Positions 12,129 through 22,917 of a stretch of 64,000 nucleotides of DNA are shown here, one piece after another. The stretch is from Lutjanus erythropterus (lineage: Eukaryota > Chordata > Actinopteri > Lutjaniformes > Lutjanidae): assembly GCA_020091685.1 (NCBI GenBank), contig CM034613.1, positions 14,900,932-14,964,931 on the forward strand, written 5' to 3'. Positions within the stretch are counted from its first letter, which is position 1; the number at the start of each line of letters is the position of its first letter. The notes beneath the pieces were generated by a model that made no database searches, was not told where the DNA came from, and saw nothing but the letters and a program-made list of their open reading frames with translations. The translations under genes and the position numbers were made by a program.

Positions 12129-12436
12129 CCAATATTCACCCTCTTTTAGCTCCGATTTTGGTCTCCACCAACTCCTCCGGGAAATATCTGGCTCATTAGC
12201 TGCTAAATGCTCCACTATGTTTACCAACTGGTCGCTTACTCTGTCTCTCTGCTCTTTAGTGATGAGCCCATAGCGTCAATTGGGTTTTTAGAGTTCTTTC
12301 ACCGAAAACAACTGCCTGGTGCATCTGGAAATGATGCTGTGAAGACAGTGAGAGTGAACCAAAGAAGTAAATATGTGACAGAGAGTGAAACAATTAGCTG
12401 AAATTTGCAGAAAAGCTCCGTAAAAGGCTGATCAGA
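12129..12436 (+). repeat. Dispersed repeat with 'GGTCTCCACCA' core, plus orientation
   Basis: Landmarks in order are CCAATATTCACCCTC, TTTTAGCTCCGATTTTGG, TCTCCACCAACTCC, GGGAAATATCTGGCTC, GCTAAATGCTCCACTATG, AGTGAGAGTGAACCAAAG and AGCTCCGTAAAAGGCTGATC. The complement of the first half is found at 56770-56900. The same core occurs in each unit of the 28.9-33.3 kb array. I recognise it as a common percomorph dispersed repeat of uncertain class. Frames across it are by-products. Confidence 0.7.
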
Positions 12437-13629
12437 CAGGGCCTGTTTTGAAGGTCAGAAAACACGAAGCCCACACATTTATTTATTTACTTTTTCTTAT
12501 TGATAGCCAACCACTAAATCAGCTGTCCTTGCGAAATGAATGAAAACAACTTATAGTTAAGTACCTGTCTCAAGGCTGCTGTTCAAATCCTGGTAACTAC
12601 GGCTGGTAAAATCATATAACTCCAGGTATCCAGCAACAGTCACCATTTCAATTTGCTCTCCTTGTCTGTTATATCCAAGCATCTGTAAAACTTTGCCCTC
12701 ACCGCCACATGTAAAAACATGAGGCGCTCCAAGCGTCCAAAACGCGCAGTGTCCGGGGCGCATTAGCAGCACGCAAAATGCTTCCTGCCTGCCTGGGGAG
12801 TGTAGATTCATTTGATTATTCTCTGCAGGTTCATGACGATGACTGACCCCTTTCACATTTTCACATTGTTTTTGCAGTGTCCTTAAAAATATTGATTATA
12901 GCCCCTTTAACTTGACTGTTAAAATACCCTTAGAGTTTCATTTGAAGCAAAGTGTAGAGTCCAAAGCCCCCATCCTCACCCAAATAATTTTAGCACAGTC
13001 CCTCGCAGCATTAGTCTCTGAATATCACTTCAGCTTCCACTTGACTGCCGCAAGGTTACAAACAACAACAGCAACAACAACAGGACAGTGCATACATCAA
13101 TTAAAGTTGTAACAGGACAGCTTTGCTCCAATGCCATTAATTGCCAGTAAAGTCTGGGGGAGAGCATGTAATTGGCATTTAACGCTATTGATAGCAGCAT
13201 GTGTTGGTATTTAGCTGTCGGGCCACAGAAGGGCCATGTGGAGTCAAAAATTGTTGGGGTGGTGGCGAGCCAAATCCTGCAGGAGCTGAGGCATGGCTCA
13301 GTGTGATTAGACAGGGTTCTCATCTCAGTGCCAAGCGAAGAGAGGACACCAAGGTCAGACGTGTCTTACCAAATGAACAGGCCTGGACGGGGACGCTGCA
13401 CAAATGTGTGTGTACAGATGCGTTGATGTAAATATACTCACAGACTAAGGCCTAGACTGTTAAGCAGGTCCAGGAGGGTGCGTCTTTGGTGATCTGACCT
13501 ACATAACTGTATACATTTTAAGCCCTAAAACAGGTGAAACAGCTGCATCAGAAAATATCAAGATACATCATCATGCATTATGAAGACTCTGAAGGAATGT
13601 TTTTTGAAGAAAATGTTTGTCAAGAGTTC
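12437..13629. other. Mostly unique stretch
   Basis: No gene is supported. A 99-codon minus-strand frame at 12557-12856 has no recognised domain, and its surroundings (to about 12909) end in an A/T-rich CCCCTTTAA phrase typical of dispersed-repeat ends. An imperfect CAA run at about 13060-13083 explains the serine/leucine-rich minus-strand frame there. Confidence 0.4.
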
Positions 13630-14150
13630 TTTGTCAGACTAAGGGATCTATTAAGAACACTTTTCATCCAAAGAACCCTTTTTGGAAGCGTCAAGGGTTT
13701 GCCAAAGATCCTTTGTACTGTTGTCCAGGCAGGAGAGCTTTATGGAGGTTTTTTGTTGTACTCTATAAAATAGTAGCAGTCAGTAGGAGGGAGAAAACTT
13801 TATATTTTGAACCACCTTTTCTCCTGTTTTTCTTGTTTTAGGAGCTTAGATTAGTTAATTTGTCATTTCTTTATATTTTGACTTTGTTACAGGAAGATTA
13901 AGGTTAATTTAGGAAGTTTTGTTTGTTGTTTTAGGCATTGTTCTCCCTCTGCTGCTGGCCTTCCTTTGGAGTGGGAAGAATTGGGGAGTTGAACCTCTCA
14001 TACTTTAAGGGGTTCTGGGTGGAACCTTTCACAGATGGTCTTGTGTGTAACCCCTTGTGGATTTCAGGTAGAACCCTCTGAAAGGTTTCCAAGTGGAACC
14101 TTTATAAAGGTTCAAACAGGAACCAAAAAGGATTCTCCTATATGGGGAGT
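13630..14150 (+). repeat. GGTTCT/AGAACC repeat, second locus, split
   Basis: Two pieces belong to the 1.7-2.5 kb family. The left piece (about 13650-13725) has AAGAACAC, AAAGAACCCTTTTTGG and CAAGGGTTTGCC. The right piece (about 14005-14150) has GGGGTTCTGGGTGGAACCTT, AGGTAGAACCCTCTGAAAGG, TTTCCAAGTGGAACC and AGGAACCAAAAAGGATTCTC. The right piece aligns directly with 2316-2455. The roughly 280 bases between them are unrelated, so this copy is interrupted. Confidence 0.7.
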
Positions 14151-15315
14151 TTAGAGGTACACGTTATGTTCAGTTTATGGGACTGTGTACAGTACAGTCC
14201 AAAAAATGTTGCATGAATAATATATTAATATGCTCATGTAAGCACCTATTAGCTGTGGACACAATTACTGCCAGGAAGGAGGGAGAGGAGGGTGGAAGGA
14301 GGAAGGCTTTGGAGATGACTGACTTCCCAGAATGACTTCCGAACTATTGAAATTTCTTCTTCGCCAACTGGATAAAAATGCTGAATTCATAATGAAATAA
14401 CAGTCCAGTTATTTTTCTCTTTAAGTGGCGACCGAGAGCATAAAGACTAAGAGCAGCGGAAGCTGATTTGCTGCAAGGGCACTTTTGGGAAAATCAATAC
14501 AAGAAATGTAAACGACCCATTTCTTTCCCCCCAAACTGCCACTGATGTGAATATATTTTTATATAAATGTCATGTAATTTGATTTTCGGAATCAAATATA
14601 TTGTATTGCTATAAAGTCACGTCACTACTGAGGACCCAAGGGAGATTACAAGTTGGGTGTTGAAATCAGCAAGCCTGAGCCCAGTAAATTAAATTAATAG
14701 TGAGATGCCTATGCTGTTATTTACAAATGATGAAAGCTGGAGATACAGGGGGCATCTCATGCCAAGGCCGAGGAACAGAAATGAGAACCAAATTCAAGCA
14801 TTATCTTTTTTTTTTCCTCCTCACATGGTGCTACAGTTGGAAGGCAGTTGGCACGCCTTTGCCTCACTGTTGCTTTGACTTCATTCCATTTATTTTTCAT
14901 CTATCTGTAAATGCCTCCAGCATTTTCCGTCTGGATCAGAAACTGTCTGTCCATTTTCTTTGTTACAACACTGAGATTACCGTGCAGCGTGTGCCTCGCC
15001 TCACAATCGGAGGGGTTCAACTTTTCAAGTGCTTAAGAGACGGATTTTGGCTTTTCAGGAAAGCGCCACGCTGGGCGCTCCCCAAAAACACAGCGGGTAG
15101 CTGCTGGCTTGACAAAGCTGGAGCATTCAGTCCCTTTTTCACTTTATTACTTATGCCAATATTAAGCTGCCCATGTCACTGTTACAACAGGTGTGTAGGT
15201 GACGGTTAAGGTACCTGTTGGAAGTGGAACAAGTGTTTAGTGGCTCCATGTGTAACAGAGAAGGTGTGCTGGCAGCACACACAGTGAACAAGCTGAAGAG
15301 AAAGAAGAAAACCGA
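14151..15315. other. Unique block containing the window's longest open frame
   Basis: The plus-strand frame at 14700-15209 (169 codons) is the longest in the window. It starts at an ATG but has no signal peptide, domain or repeat I recognise, is rich in F, L and C as translated AT-rich DNA often is, and is not accompanied by splice sites or a promoter I can point to. I treat it as a chance frame. A perfect 6-bp hairpin (AGCGCC/GGCGCT) lies near 15062-15079. Confidence 0.4.
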
Positions 15316-16297
15316 GAGTTTAAATCCATGCTAGCAGTTCTGTGGGGCTAATGTCAGCATGCTGATGTGCTCACAATGACAATGCTAACATGCTGATGTT
15401 TAGCAGGTAGCCTATTGTTTGTTTTGTTCACCATCTTACTTTAGCTTGTTTGCATGCTAACTTTTGCTAATTAGCACCTAACACTGAAAATGAGGGGAAA
15501 AACAAAATCAAACAAAGGTTTGTGTTTACATAGCAGGCCTGCAGTGCTTATGTCAAAATACTAACATGCTACAATGACAGCGCTAACATGCAATGCAGGC
15601 TAGCTGTATATGCACCAGATAGTGCATACAAACAGTGGAGCAATGTGCCAACAGCCACTATGAGTACAGTTGATTTAATGGAACACAAGTGCAAATAAAC
15701 AACTTTGCTACTGTCTGACGTGTGGAGCAGCCATGTTGAATTTTGTGGTCGGGGGTTGGTTAGAAATCCTGACTTCAGGGGGCGTTCCAGTGGAAAATTC
15801 CAAATGGAAAGTCTGAATTTCCGAGTTCAAATGGAACGCACCACAAATCCATGCAAGCAACTCTGTGGGCTGAGAGTCAGCATCACATCATCACATCACA
15901 TTATACCGCATCATCACAAATGCTGATGTTTAGCGGGTACTGTTTCCCATATTTAGCGTCCTGGTTTATCTCTTAGCATGCTTATGTTTGCTAGAAGAAG
16001 GCCAAGAATTTAAATCCATCCTAGGAGGTCTGTGGAGTTGTCCATGTGGATTAGTTACGATCCTAAGATCTGCACATTAGGACTAAAAATAATTTGAGGC
16101 TGATGGGAATTTTGCAGGTATGGTGGCGCAAGATGAAAGGTCAGGGGACCAACAAAGCTATTACAATTCATCCTAAGGAGAACATGAATGTTTTCACCAA
16201 TTTTCACAGAAATCAATTTGAGACAATTCATTAAAAATCTAAAATGTCAACATGTGGTCTTGATCAAAGTGATGGATCACCAGACCAACACTGCCGT
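15316..16297 (+). repeat. Composite of GCTAACATG-family repeats with an insertion
   Basis: The family start (AAATCCATGCTAGCAG-type, then TCTGTGG) appears at about 15321 and 16010, with a shorter ATCCATGCAAGCAA at 15847. Copy I (to about 15670) has GCTAACATGCTGATGTTTAG and TTTGCTAATTAGCACCTAA. About 15715-15845 is a different repeat (GGGGGCGTTCCAGTGG, TTCAAATGGAACGCACC). Copy II repeats AAATGCTGATGTTTAGCGGG. Copy III continues through GAGGCTGATGGGAATTTTGC, TCAGGGGACCAACAAAGC and TTCATCCTAAGGAGAACATG to its usual end near 16297. There is no coding capacity. Confidence 0.75.
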
Positions 16298-17959
16298 AGC
16301 ATGTCTAAAATGCTCAGTAAATTGATGAAATATGCTTTTTTTCACACCAGTCACCGGCTATAAAGCTGCAAATCAGCTAGCCTCACAGCCTCACTTCCTT
16401 TTTTACCCTTTTAGGTGAACAAGTAGTTATATTGCCGGTGTTACACGACACAGTTTTATTGCTGTAATCTTGGCCACCAAGGCTGTGGAATCTCCAGCTC
16501 TTGAGAATGTGAGAGGGTGTACAAAAATCTAAAATCAAAGCAGAAATGAAACCAGGGAGATGAAAGAGGAGAGACTGAAAGCCCTGCCTGATGAGTGTGC
16601 GCCGGGTTTCTTTCCTTGTCTTTTCTTCCCTCTCACTCTCGCTATTTTTCCCTGAAAAGGGAAGGAAAAAAAATTGTCATGATGTTATTCTCTTGCCACC
16701 TATGAAAGTATAAAGTAAAACTTCCCGACGTCTTTTCAGTAAATGTGGCGAGCAAGGCAGGGTTCATGCAGAGACATGATCAATGACTGCAGAGATGGCG
16801 GGCGTCACAGAGCGCCTAATTGAAATGAGGCTCACCGGAAACCTGCTGGGTTCACTGTTTTGTGCTCGCTGTGCCCACTCAAGCCTTTGCCTTTTACCTG
16901 AGAGCAGCAGGGGACACTTGGATTTTAGGCAAAATGATTCAAAATATAACTTATTGTATTAACTCAGTTAAATAGTGGGCAGGATTTCCATCTTATAAAT
17001 ATCAACTCGATCCACAATGTAATTTAATTGAGTTAGTCCAACCATTTTTTTTAAATAAAACACAGCTAAACTAAAATACATTATCTAAGTGAAAAGTATT
17101 TTTCCTCTAACTCAATTAATTTAATTACTGAAATAAGTAAAATTCTCTTTCATTTGATCCCCCAGTAATACACACATGAGACAAAACCTTTTAACATTAT
17201 CCACATTTTTCTCCTTTATGTTTCAGATAACAAATATCAAGAAGCAGACTGTGCGGCAAATGAAACCCACGAAAACTCAGCAGGACACCCCATAAAATGT
17301 CCACGAGTCTCTCTGCCTATGAGCCACCAACCCGGTAAAAGTTTGTCATACCTAAATATTGAACTATCTGCGTCACACCCGCCACTGCGAGCCTTGATTG
17401 TCACGACAGTGTCCTCTCTTGCCTCTCCCCCTTTAAACCTCCAGATTACTGCCGACTTCTCTGAGCTCCCCTTTATTCCTCCAGTTCATCTTCTCAGTGT
17501 GGAGCTCTCTGTAGGAGAATGAAGGCTTGTAGATCCCTGCCAACGTTAACCGTTTACTTGCCGTTGAAGGCGGCGGCTGCAGGTCTTGAATGACTACTGG
17601 TCTAAAAAGAAATGAAAGTCTCCATATTACAACTTTCAAAATCTTAAGAGAATTGATTATATAACTTTTAATAACTTTAAATAATGCCTGAAATATATTG
17701 TGCCTGATGTGAGAGACCTCAGTGCCCTTCAGATTAGAATGTTTCGCGTTTTGTGTTAGAAGTGCCGGCCTGTCTGGGACACTGATAATATGGACCTTGA
17801 GAGACTCTCTAGTCTCATGATGATAATGAGCAGAGAGGCACATTGTGGCTCATATTATCTAGTGCCCTCCTGTCTAGCGTCATGACGATACATGTTTCTG
17901 TGCAAAGCTGACTGAGACTCACCTTTTCTCTATGGTCGGGTCTTCCTCTCTGTCTGTTT
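16298..17959. other. Unique block with one small inverted repeat
   Basis: No gene is seen. An inverted pair at 17021-17036 (AATTTAATTGAGTTAG) and 17107-17126 (CTAACTCAATTAATTTAATT) encloses about 70 bases and may be a decayed MITE. The 136-codon minus-strand frame at 17433-17843 has no recognised domain. Confidence 0.45.
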
Positions 17960-18170
17960 CATCTTGCCACGTCTTTTACGTTTTCATCGTGCTTTGTCGT
18001 TTTCACTGTCTTATGTCATTTTAATGCTGTTGCGCCTTTTGCATAGTTTTTGTCTTGTTACGTCATTTTCATCTTGTTACATGTTTTATATAATTTTTTG
18101 TCTTTTACGTTGTTTTTGTCGTGTTCGTCTTGCTACATTGTTTGTCCTCTTGTTACGTCTATCATGCGTG
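17960..18170 (+). repeat. Degenerate TTGTTACGT minisatellite
   Basis: The segment is a loose tandem of roughly 20-base units of the type TTTTTGTCTTGTTACGTCAT, with variants such as TTTTACGTTTTCATCG, TTGTTACATG and TCTTGCTACATTG. The plus-strand frame through it (L-, F-, C- and R-rich) is translated repeat, not a protein. Confidence 0.6.
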
Positions 18171-18295
18171 ATATGTATGATGGATACACTAAAGAATCGT
18201 TCCGCTTAAGTTAAAATCAGTCTTGATGTTGGGACGGTGCCCCGCCATGATGCAGTTCTAATAAAGATAATCAAAAACTTCCATCAGATGCAAAA

Positions 18296-18417
18296 CTAAA
18301 GTACAGATACTTGTGTTAAAATGTAGGGAGTAGAAGGAAGAAATTGTCACAGATACATGAAAAATTTACGTTAAGTGTAGTAACAAAGTATTTCCACTTA
18401 GCTATTCCCCACCTCTG
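18296..18417 (+). mobile_element. hAT-like MITE right end (CACCTCTG terminus)
   Basis: The stretch reads AGTACAGATACTTGTGTTAA, then GTAGTAACAAAGTATTTCC and ends in CCCCACCTCTG at 18417. This is the terminal phrase of a very common fish hAT-type MITE (complement CAGAGGTGGG). The matching left end is not visible, so this is a truncated copy. Confidence 0.6.
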
Positions 18418-19742
18418 TAAAAGTCTGAAATGTTGTGTCTATTAAGGTCCCTAAACTCAGCAAACACAAAGATGTTACACCAGAATTGATTCATTTCTTC
18501 TTTCCTGTTGTGATGTGTTTACTTCTGGCTTATGTGCATTGCATTGTGCCTTTGTTTCACTCTCTTTCCCATCCTGCATTTCACACCAGTTTCTCTGGGA
18601 CCTATGTTCAGTACATTGTGTTCCCCGACTAGTCATGGTTTTAGGTAGAAAACATAGAGACGCCTTGTCACAGATGGCACATTTGTGCTGATAGCTGCAA
18701 CCCCTGTGGTCTGCAGTCATGGTTTGCAGTTGCAGGGGAAGTGATTGTGTGGTGTATGAATAAAAGCTCCTCCTAATCTTCCATCCAATCTGCAGAAAAT
18801 CAAGATCAGAGCCACTGAACCAAATCTTTGTTTTCTCTGCTCCCCTCAGTGCTCCTGAGGAGCGGAGCTGTCAGCGACGAACACAGAGATGGGGTGAAAA
18901 AGAGAGAAGCGAGGGAGGGAGAGGAACGCTGAGGGAGAGGCATGCAGGGAAAGTATTGGGAAGAAAGTGGGAGAGGGAGAAGATGGACGAAGTACCACAC
19001 TGTGAGTGCTGTCTAAGGATGTTTATGAAGCCAGAGAAATGACCAGGGAGGAGGCTCTCAGAGAGTGCTGAGAGAAATGAGCAGGAGGTAAGCAGGGAGG
19101 GTAAGGAGGAGAATTAAGAGAATCCTCTACAGCCAGATGGTGCCACTGGGCAGGAAATGGTGTCATCTGTGCTCTGCTGCGCTTTTGCTGTGATTAAAAA
19201 AATGAGGCGAAGATGCATATGCAGACATGATAAACAATGTGCGTTAAACAGCAAATCCTCTGCTGAGGCCGGTGCCAAAAATTAGCTGACGCCCAGGAAA
19301 TGGAACAAATGAGCCAGAAAGGCAAAATTAAATGCTCATCCTGGACACGAGCAGTCCAGCTGAGAGGCAAAACTTAACTTTTTTGCTCATCAGTGAGGTA
19401 CGTTTTGCATTTATCATTATTTGAACGTGTTTCCCGGCCTGCAGATTGTAAATAAAATGACAGCTGTGTCATGACAAGTGAGGTAATCTGGAGCCGGTGA
19501 GTAACCTTGACTTTGATGTTGTCCCCACAAAACAATTAGAGGGTGTTGCAAGGCTGGGATTTGATTTATCCCGTATCGCATTACCTATTTATAGCTACAG
19601 GATGCAACTTTTTGCCTGGAGGCAAGAACTGTTTTTGTATACCTTCCATTGGCTAAAGTTCTGGCCAAACAGCTGTCACTCATCTTGATGAGTTTTCTGC
19701 TTTAAAACAGCACCTGCAGTAGTCTCAGGTGAAGTAGCTATA
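18418..19742. other. Unique block with a purine-rich tract
   Basis: No gene is supported. About 18895-19110 is strongly purine-rich on the plus strand (AGGGAGGGAGAGG-type runs). The short frames at 18435-18632 and 18475-18720 overlap on opposite strands and have no recognisable content. Confidence 0.45.
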
Positions 19743-20029
19743 GGCAGCAGGTGGACAAAGTACTTTGATTCTTCACTTGAAAGCATGCCATGCAAGAAAA
19801 GGCTTGGCACCTTGGTCAACTTTCTCCTTTCCTATTTCCTCTACTTGGATATGCTATGCTGCTGCAGGATCTGTAAAAGTGACTAGCTACAGCAGTCATT
19901 GGCTAGCTAGTTAGCCAGTGTTTTGTTAACATTAGCTAACTCACAATGTGATTTACCCTCAGGTATTATTTAAGTTTTATCTTATCTTAACCTTTAATAA
20001 TACATCAACATTTATTTGTTAATTATATC
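19743..20029. other. Possible left end of a hAT-like element
   Basis: GCAGCAGGTGGACAAAGTAC at 19744 resembles the left terminus (CAGAGGTGGACAAAGTAC-type) of fish hAT elements. The following sequence, with GCTAGCTAGTTAGCC, is not diagnostic. It may belong with the right end at 20357 or be independent. Confidence 0.3.
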
Positions 20030-20357
20030 CTGTATTATTAACCTGAACCTGCAAAGTAACAAAATTTAATAAAGTAAAGAACTCAAGAACAATTCAATCA
20101 AATATCTGGGTTCCTGATCGACAAAGATAAAGGATCGCAACTGGTTTCCACATATGGTGCTTAGGGGTGGTACAAGGCGGGACCACAGCTGCTACATCAT
20201 CAAGGGGGGATCTCATTACAACCAAGTACCAGGCTGGGACCCAGCAGGGATCTTTTATGGACCTGTATGGACCAGCACACATGGACTAGCTGGAAATTCT
20301 AGGTGGCTGCATCTGTACTGCTGTACAGTACTTGAGTAAATGTACTTTCTACCACTG
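20030..20357 (+). mobile_element. hAT-like MITE (ACCACTG terminus), interrupted
   Basis: About 20036-20090 (AACCTGAACCTGCAAAGTAA and following AAAGTA steps) and 20322-20357 (TACAGTACTTGAGTAAATG, then TACTTTCTACCACTG) are the internal and terminal parts of a well-known fish hAT MITE. In the usual element these parts are joined by more AGTA-rich sequence. Here roughly 20095-20318 is different (GGTGGTACAAGGCGGGACCA, AGGCTGGGACCCAGCAGGG) and appears inserted or rearranged. Confidence 0.55.
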
Positions 20358-21159
20358 ACAGACAGTCTGAGGGAGAAAAAAGAATAGGTGTTATCTGCTA
20401 CATTTCATCTTTTATATATTTATTGCTTATTGCATCCATTCTTTGCTGTTGTGGCTGTGATGTCCACTGATGCCCACGACTCATCACTTTATACATACAG
20501 TAATGATGTGTATCTTTTGTCAAAGTTCAATTAGTTAATATAGATATAACTTGACAAACTCGTATACATGATCTTATAACAAAAATAAATGTTTCAGACT
20601 TGAAAAATCTCATGCGGCTGTAGTGCAACAGGCAATTCCATCTGTGTGATTACTATCACCTTTTAATGAAAATATATGCAGCTGCTTCCTGCCTGAAAAT
20701 GAGATGCAAAGCTAAACTGAGAAAGTGTAAAAGGTGTAAAAAAAAGTGAATTTTAGCACGTGGAAGCATATCATAGATAAACAACTGGTGGGTGGCTACG
20801 CCTCCCTCACCTCCTAAAGAAAAAAGTAATTTCTAAAGTTTGTCATTTGAATCTGCACTGCTTGCTGTTTTCTCCCCTCTGTTTCTCTTCACCCAAATCA
20901 GACTTTCATGAATAGTGACAGCTTTTGTGCTCAAGTACAGGCGTCCTGCTGGCTAAAAACCACTACTTTTTTTCCTGCACCTCAGTGGTTCATAACTACG
21001 GAGTCACTAACTCAATTTCATAGCAGGAAACCAGCAGAAACTCCGAGACTTATAGCCATTCACCGCACCTGCAGAGTTGAATGGATACTTCCAGATTAAC
21101 ACCTGAACACATCTCATCTGAACCTCTTGAAATTATGCTGAACGGATCAGTTAAAGACA
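20358..21159. other. Unique non-coding stretch
   Basis: About 800 bases without a supported gene or repeat. The plus-strand frame at 20908-21099 (63 codons) has no recognised domain. Confidence 0.45.
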
Positions 21160-21605
21160 GAAGACAGATTTGAACCCAGAAGCATGACTCAGACAAGCAG
21201 AAGGAGACAAAGTTCACCTTTACTCTTTGTGAAAAAAACAGGCAAGCAGAAGAAAGCAGGCACACTTGTCCAAAAAGGGGTCAAGCTTAGGGCCAAAAGT
21301 GTGATGGCCAGGCTGAGGGTCACGCAGGCAGAACAGATGGCTGGAAAGTTAAAGCGGAAGCACGATACACTATCTGGCGGCGAATGAATGCAAGTGAGCT
21401 GGTATATATATAGTTCAAGGCTATGGGGGAAAGTGGAAACAGGTGAGCAGGTAGGCGGAGAAGGTCAGGTGATGGGGAATGGTGGGGTTACTGCAGGGCA
21501 GGAGGGTGTGGCGGGATCGGAAATGACCACTGAGTTAGTGTATGGCAGGGAAAGCAAAGCAGGCATGAGAGTGTGATACCAGGAGTTGGCTGGCATCGTG
21601 ACAAT
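21160..21605 (-). mobile_element. Solo LTR fossil of a Ty3/gypsy-type retrotransposon
   Basis: On the minus strand the segment begins TGTCACGATGCCAGCC at 21605 and runs through C-rich sequence (CACCTGACC, CTGCTCACCTGTTTCC), a TATA-box-like CTATATATATACC at about 21404-21416, then TTCGCCGCCAGATAG, and ends near TTCTGGGTTCAAATC. This order is what I know from fish gypsy-family LTRs. No internal region, coding sequence or partner LTR is present, so it is a solo LTR. It is diverged, decayed and not functional as an element. Its exact boundary at about 21160 and its family are uncertain. Confidence 0.55.
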
Positions 21606-22431
21606 AATTTTAAAATAAATTCATATTGCAAGTGCAGATTGGAATAAGAGCATATCTGAAAGATTCAATGGCCCTGAGAGCTCAGTGTACTGCAACTTAG
21701 GAAACATATGCAAATAGACAAAACATATTTGGTTGTATTTTCTCTATTTCCTGCCTTTTCCCCCCTCTGTTTGCTTGTGTTTTGTCTGTTTGCATGTGTT
21801 TTCTTAAGCTCTGTGTCGAGCTCTGAGCAACCATACAAAGGGGAGGATTACAGAAATGCATCTTTCACATCTAACACCTTTTGTTCTGCTGTGCGTTTCT
21901 GAAGTGTTGTTTTTCTAAATTTTTAAGAAAAATATCACTTGGCCGAAAAACTTTTTCAGTAGTTGTAAACAGGCCTTCAATAATAACATCAATCATGACA
22001 AAATGCTTATAGATTATTCCTTTTAGTGATGACAGAAGTTCCACTTGCATGCATTAAAAAATACTTTTATTTAACAGAGGCAGTATTTGGCAACATGGGT
22101 ATATCTCTACTTGTACTGCATGTCTCTGAAAAACCTGTGCTTGCTTGCTTTCACTGCATATATTTGCATCAGTGTGTGAGGTTCCTTTCATCTGTGCTGG
22201 TGCTAAGAAGTAGAAGAAACTGCCTCTTGTGATCAAGGAGGTGCAGAACTCACAAGTCTTTAAGAAAAAGGTCAAACAGAGGCTGCTAGATAACATCTCC
22301 AAATAAGGACATAGACATTATTTGATTTGCATTTGTAAGTAGATTGAACAGCTGGCTCCATCTTATTGTGGTGAGGATTAACTGATGGAACATCAGAGAC
22401 AACAATGGAAATAAGTCCTGGATTTTATCTT
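21606..22431. other. Unique non-coding stretch
   Basis: No gene is seen. Overlapping frames on opposite strands at 22026-22232 and 22054-22302 show that neither is under obvious coding constraint. Confidence 0.45.
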
Positions 22432-22492
22432 GAACTAAACTAAACTAAACTAAAACTAGGCTATGCTAAGCTAAGCTAAACTAAACTAAATT
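22432..22492 (+). repeat. AAACT pentanucleotide array, left block
   Basis: The block is a near-perfect run of AACTA steps with variants GCTAA and ATTAC, about 12 units long. It is the left of two blocks of the same motif (the other at 22794-22917). Confidence 0.85.
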
Positions 22493-22502
22493 ACACAAAA
22501 CT

Positions 22503-22720
22503 GAGTTACTGTGATTTTATTAGGAGCAAACAATGCATTTGTGACTTCCTCAGGTTGGCTCAAGAGGTTCACATGAGCAGAATTACTTTTTGGAAAATGT
22601 TTTTGAAGAATGTTGAAAAAAATGAAATGACTATGATAATTAGTCATGTGACCCACGCATGTTTATCACACCTGCGGCTGCTCATGTGAATCCTAAAACC
22701 TCATAAAATCACAGTAATTC
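22503..22720. mobile_element. Small palindromic element between the AAACT arrays
   Basis: GAGTTACTGTGATTTTATTAGG at 22503 faces its complement CCTCATAAAATCACAGTAATTC, which ends at 22720. A second matching pair is CACATGAGCAG (22570-22580) and CTGCTCATGTG (22678-22688). The left arm has about 35 extra bases. About 220 bp, no frame: a small MITE-like fold-back. Confidence 0.6.
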
Positions 22721-22793
22721 GGTTCAGTAAGCGACGTCCCTGCGACCGTCCAGCACCTGATCCCTGAGACTGGCTGTGCAGGGGGAGTTCATA

Positions 22794-22917
22794 CAAAACT
22801 AAACTAAACAGGAATTAGACTAAACTAAGATGAGTTAAACTAAACTAAAACTAGATTAAGCTGACCTAAGATAATCTAAGTTAAACTAAACTAAATTAAA
22901 CTAAACTAAACTAAACG
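22794..22917 (+). repeat. AAACT pentanucleotide array, right block
   Basis: About 24 units of AAACT/TAAAC with interspersed variants (GAATTAG, GATGAGTT, GCTGACC). The 3' half is the more regular, suggesting more recent slippage there. Confidence 0.85.

Noticed and set aside
12557-12856. 99-codon minus-strand frame as a small protein gene
   Set aside because: No domain recognised, no splice or promoter context, and it sits in sequence with repeat-like CCCCTTTAA run-out.
14700-15209. 169-codon plus-strand open frame as a gene
   Set aside because: It is the longest frame but has no domain, signal peptide or homology I recognise, its composition is F/L/C-rich as expected from AT-rich DNA, and a frame of this length is not surprising by chance in 64 kb read in six frames.
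21404-21416. TATA-like box as a host gene promoter
   Set aside because: It lies at the expected position inside a solo LTR fossil and no host transcript unit follows it.
22432-22917. Repeated AAACT blocks with a spacer as a CRISPR-like array
   Set aside because: The motif is a simple pentanucleotide, has no regular spacers, and the sequence is animal nuclear DNA.
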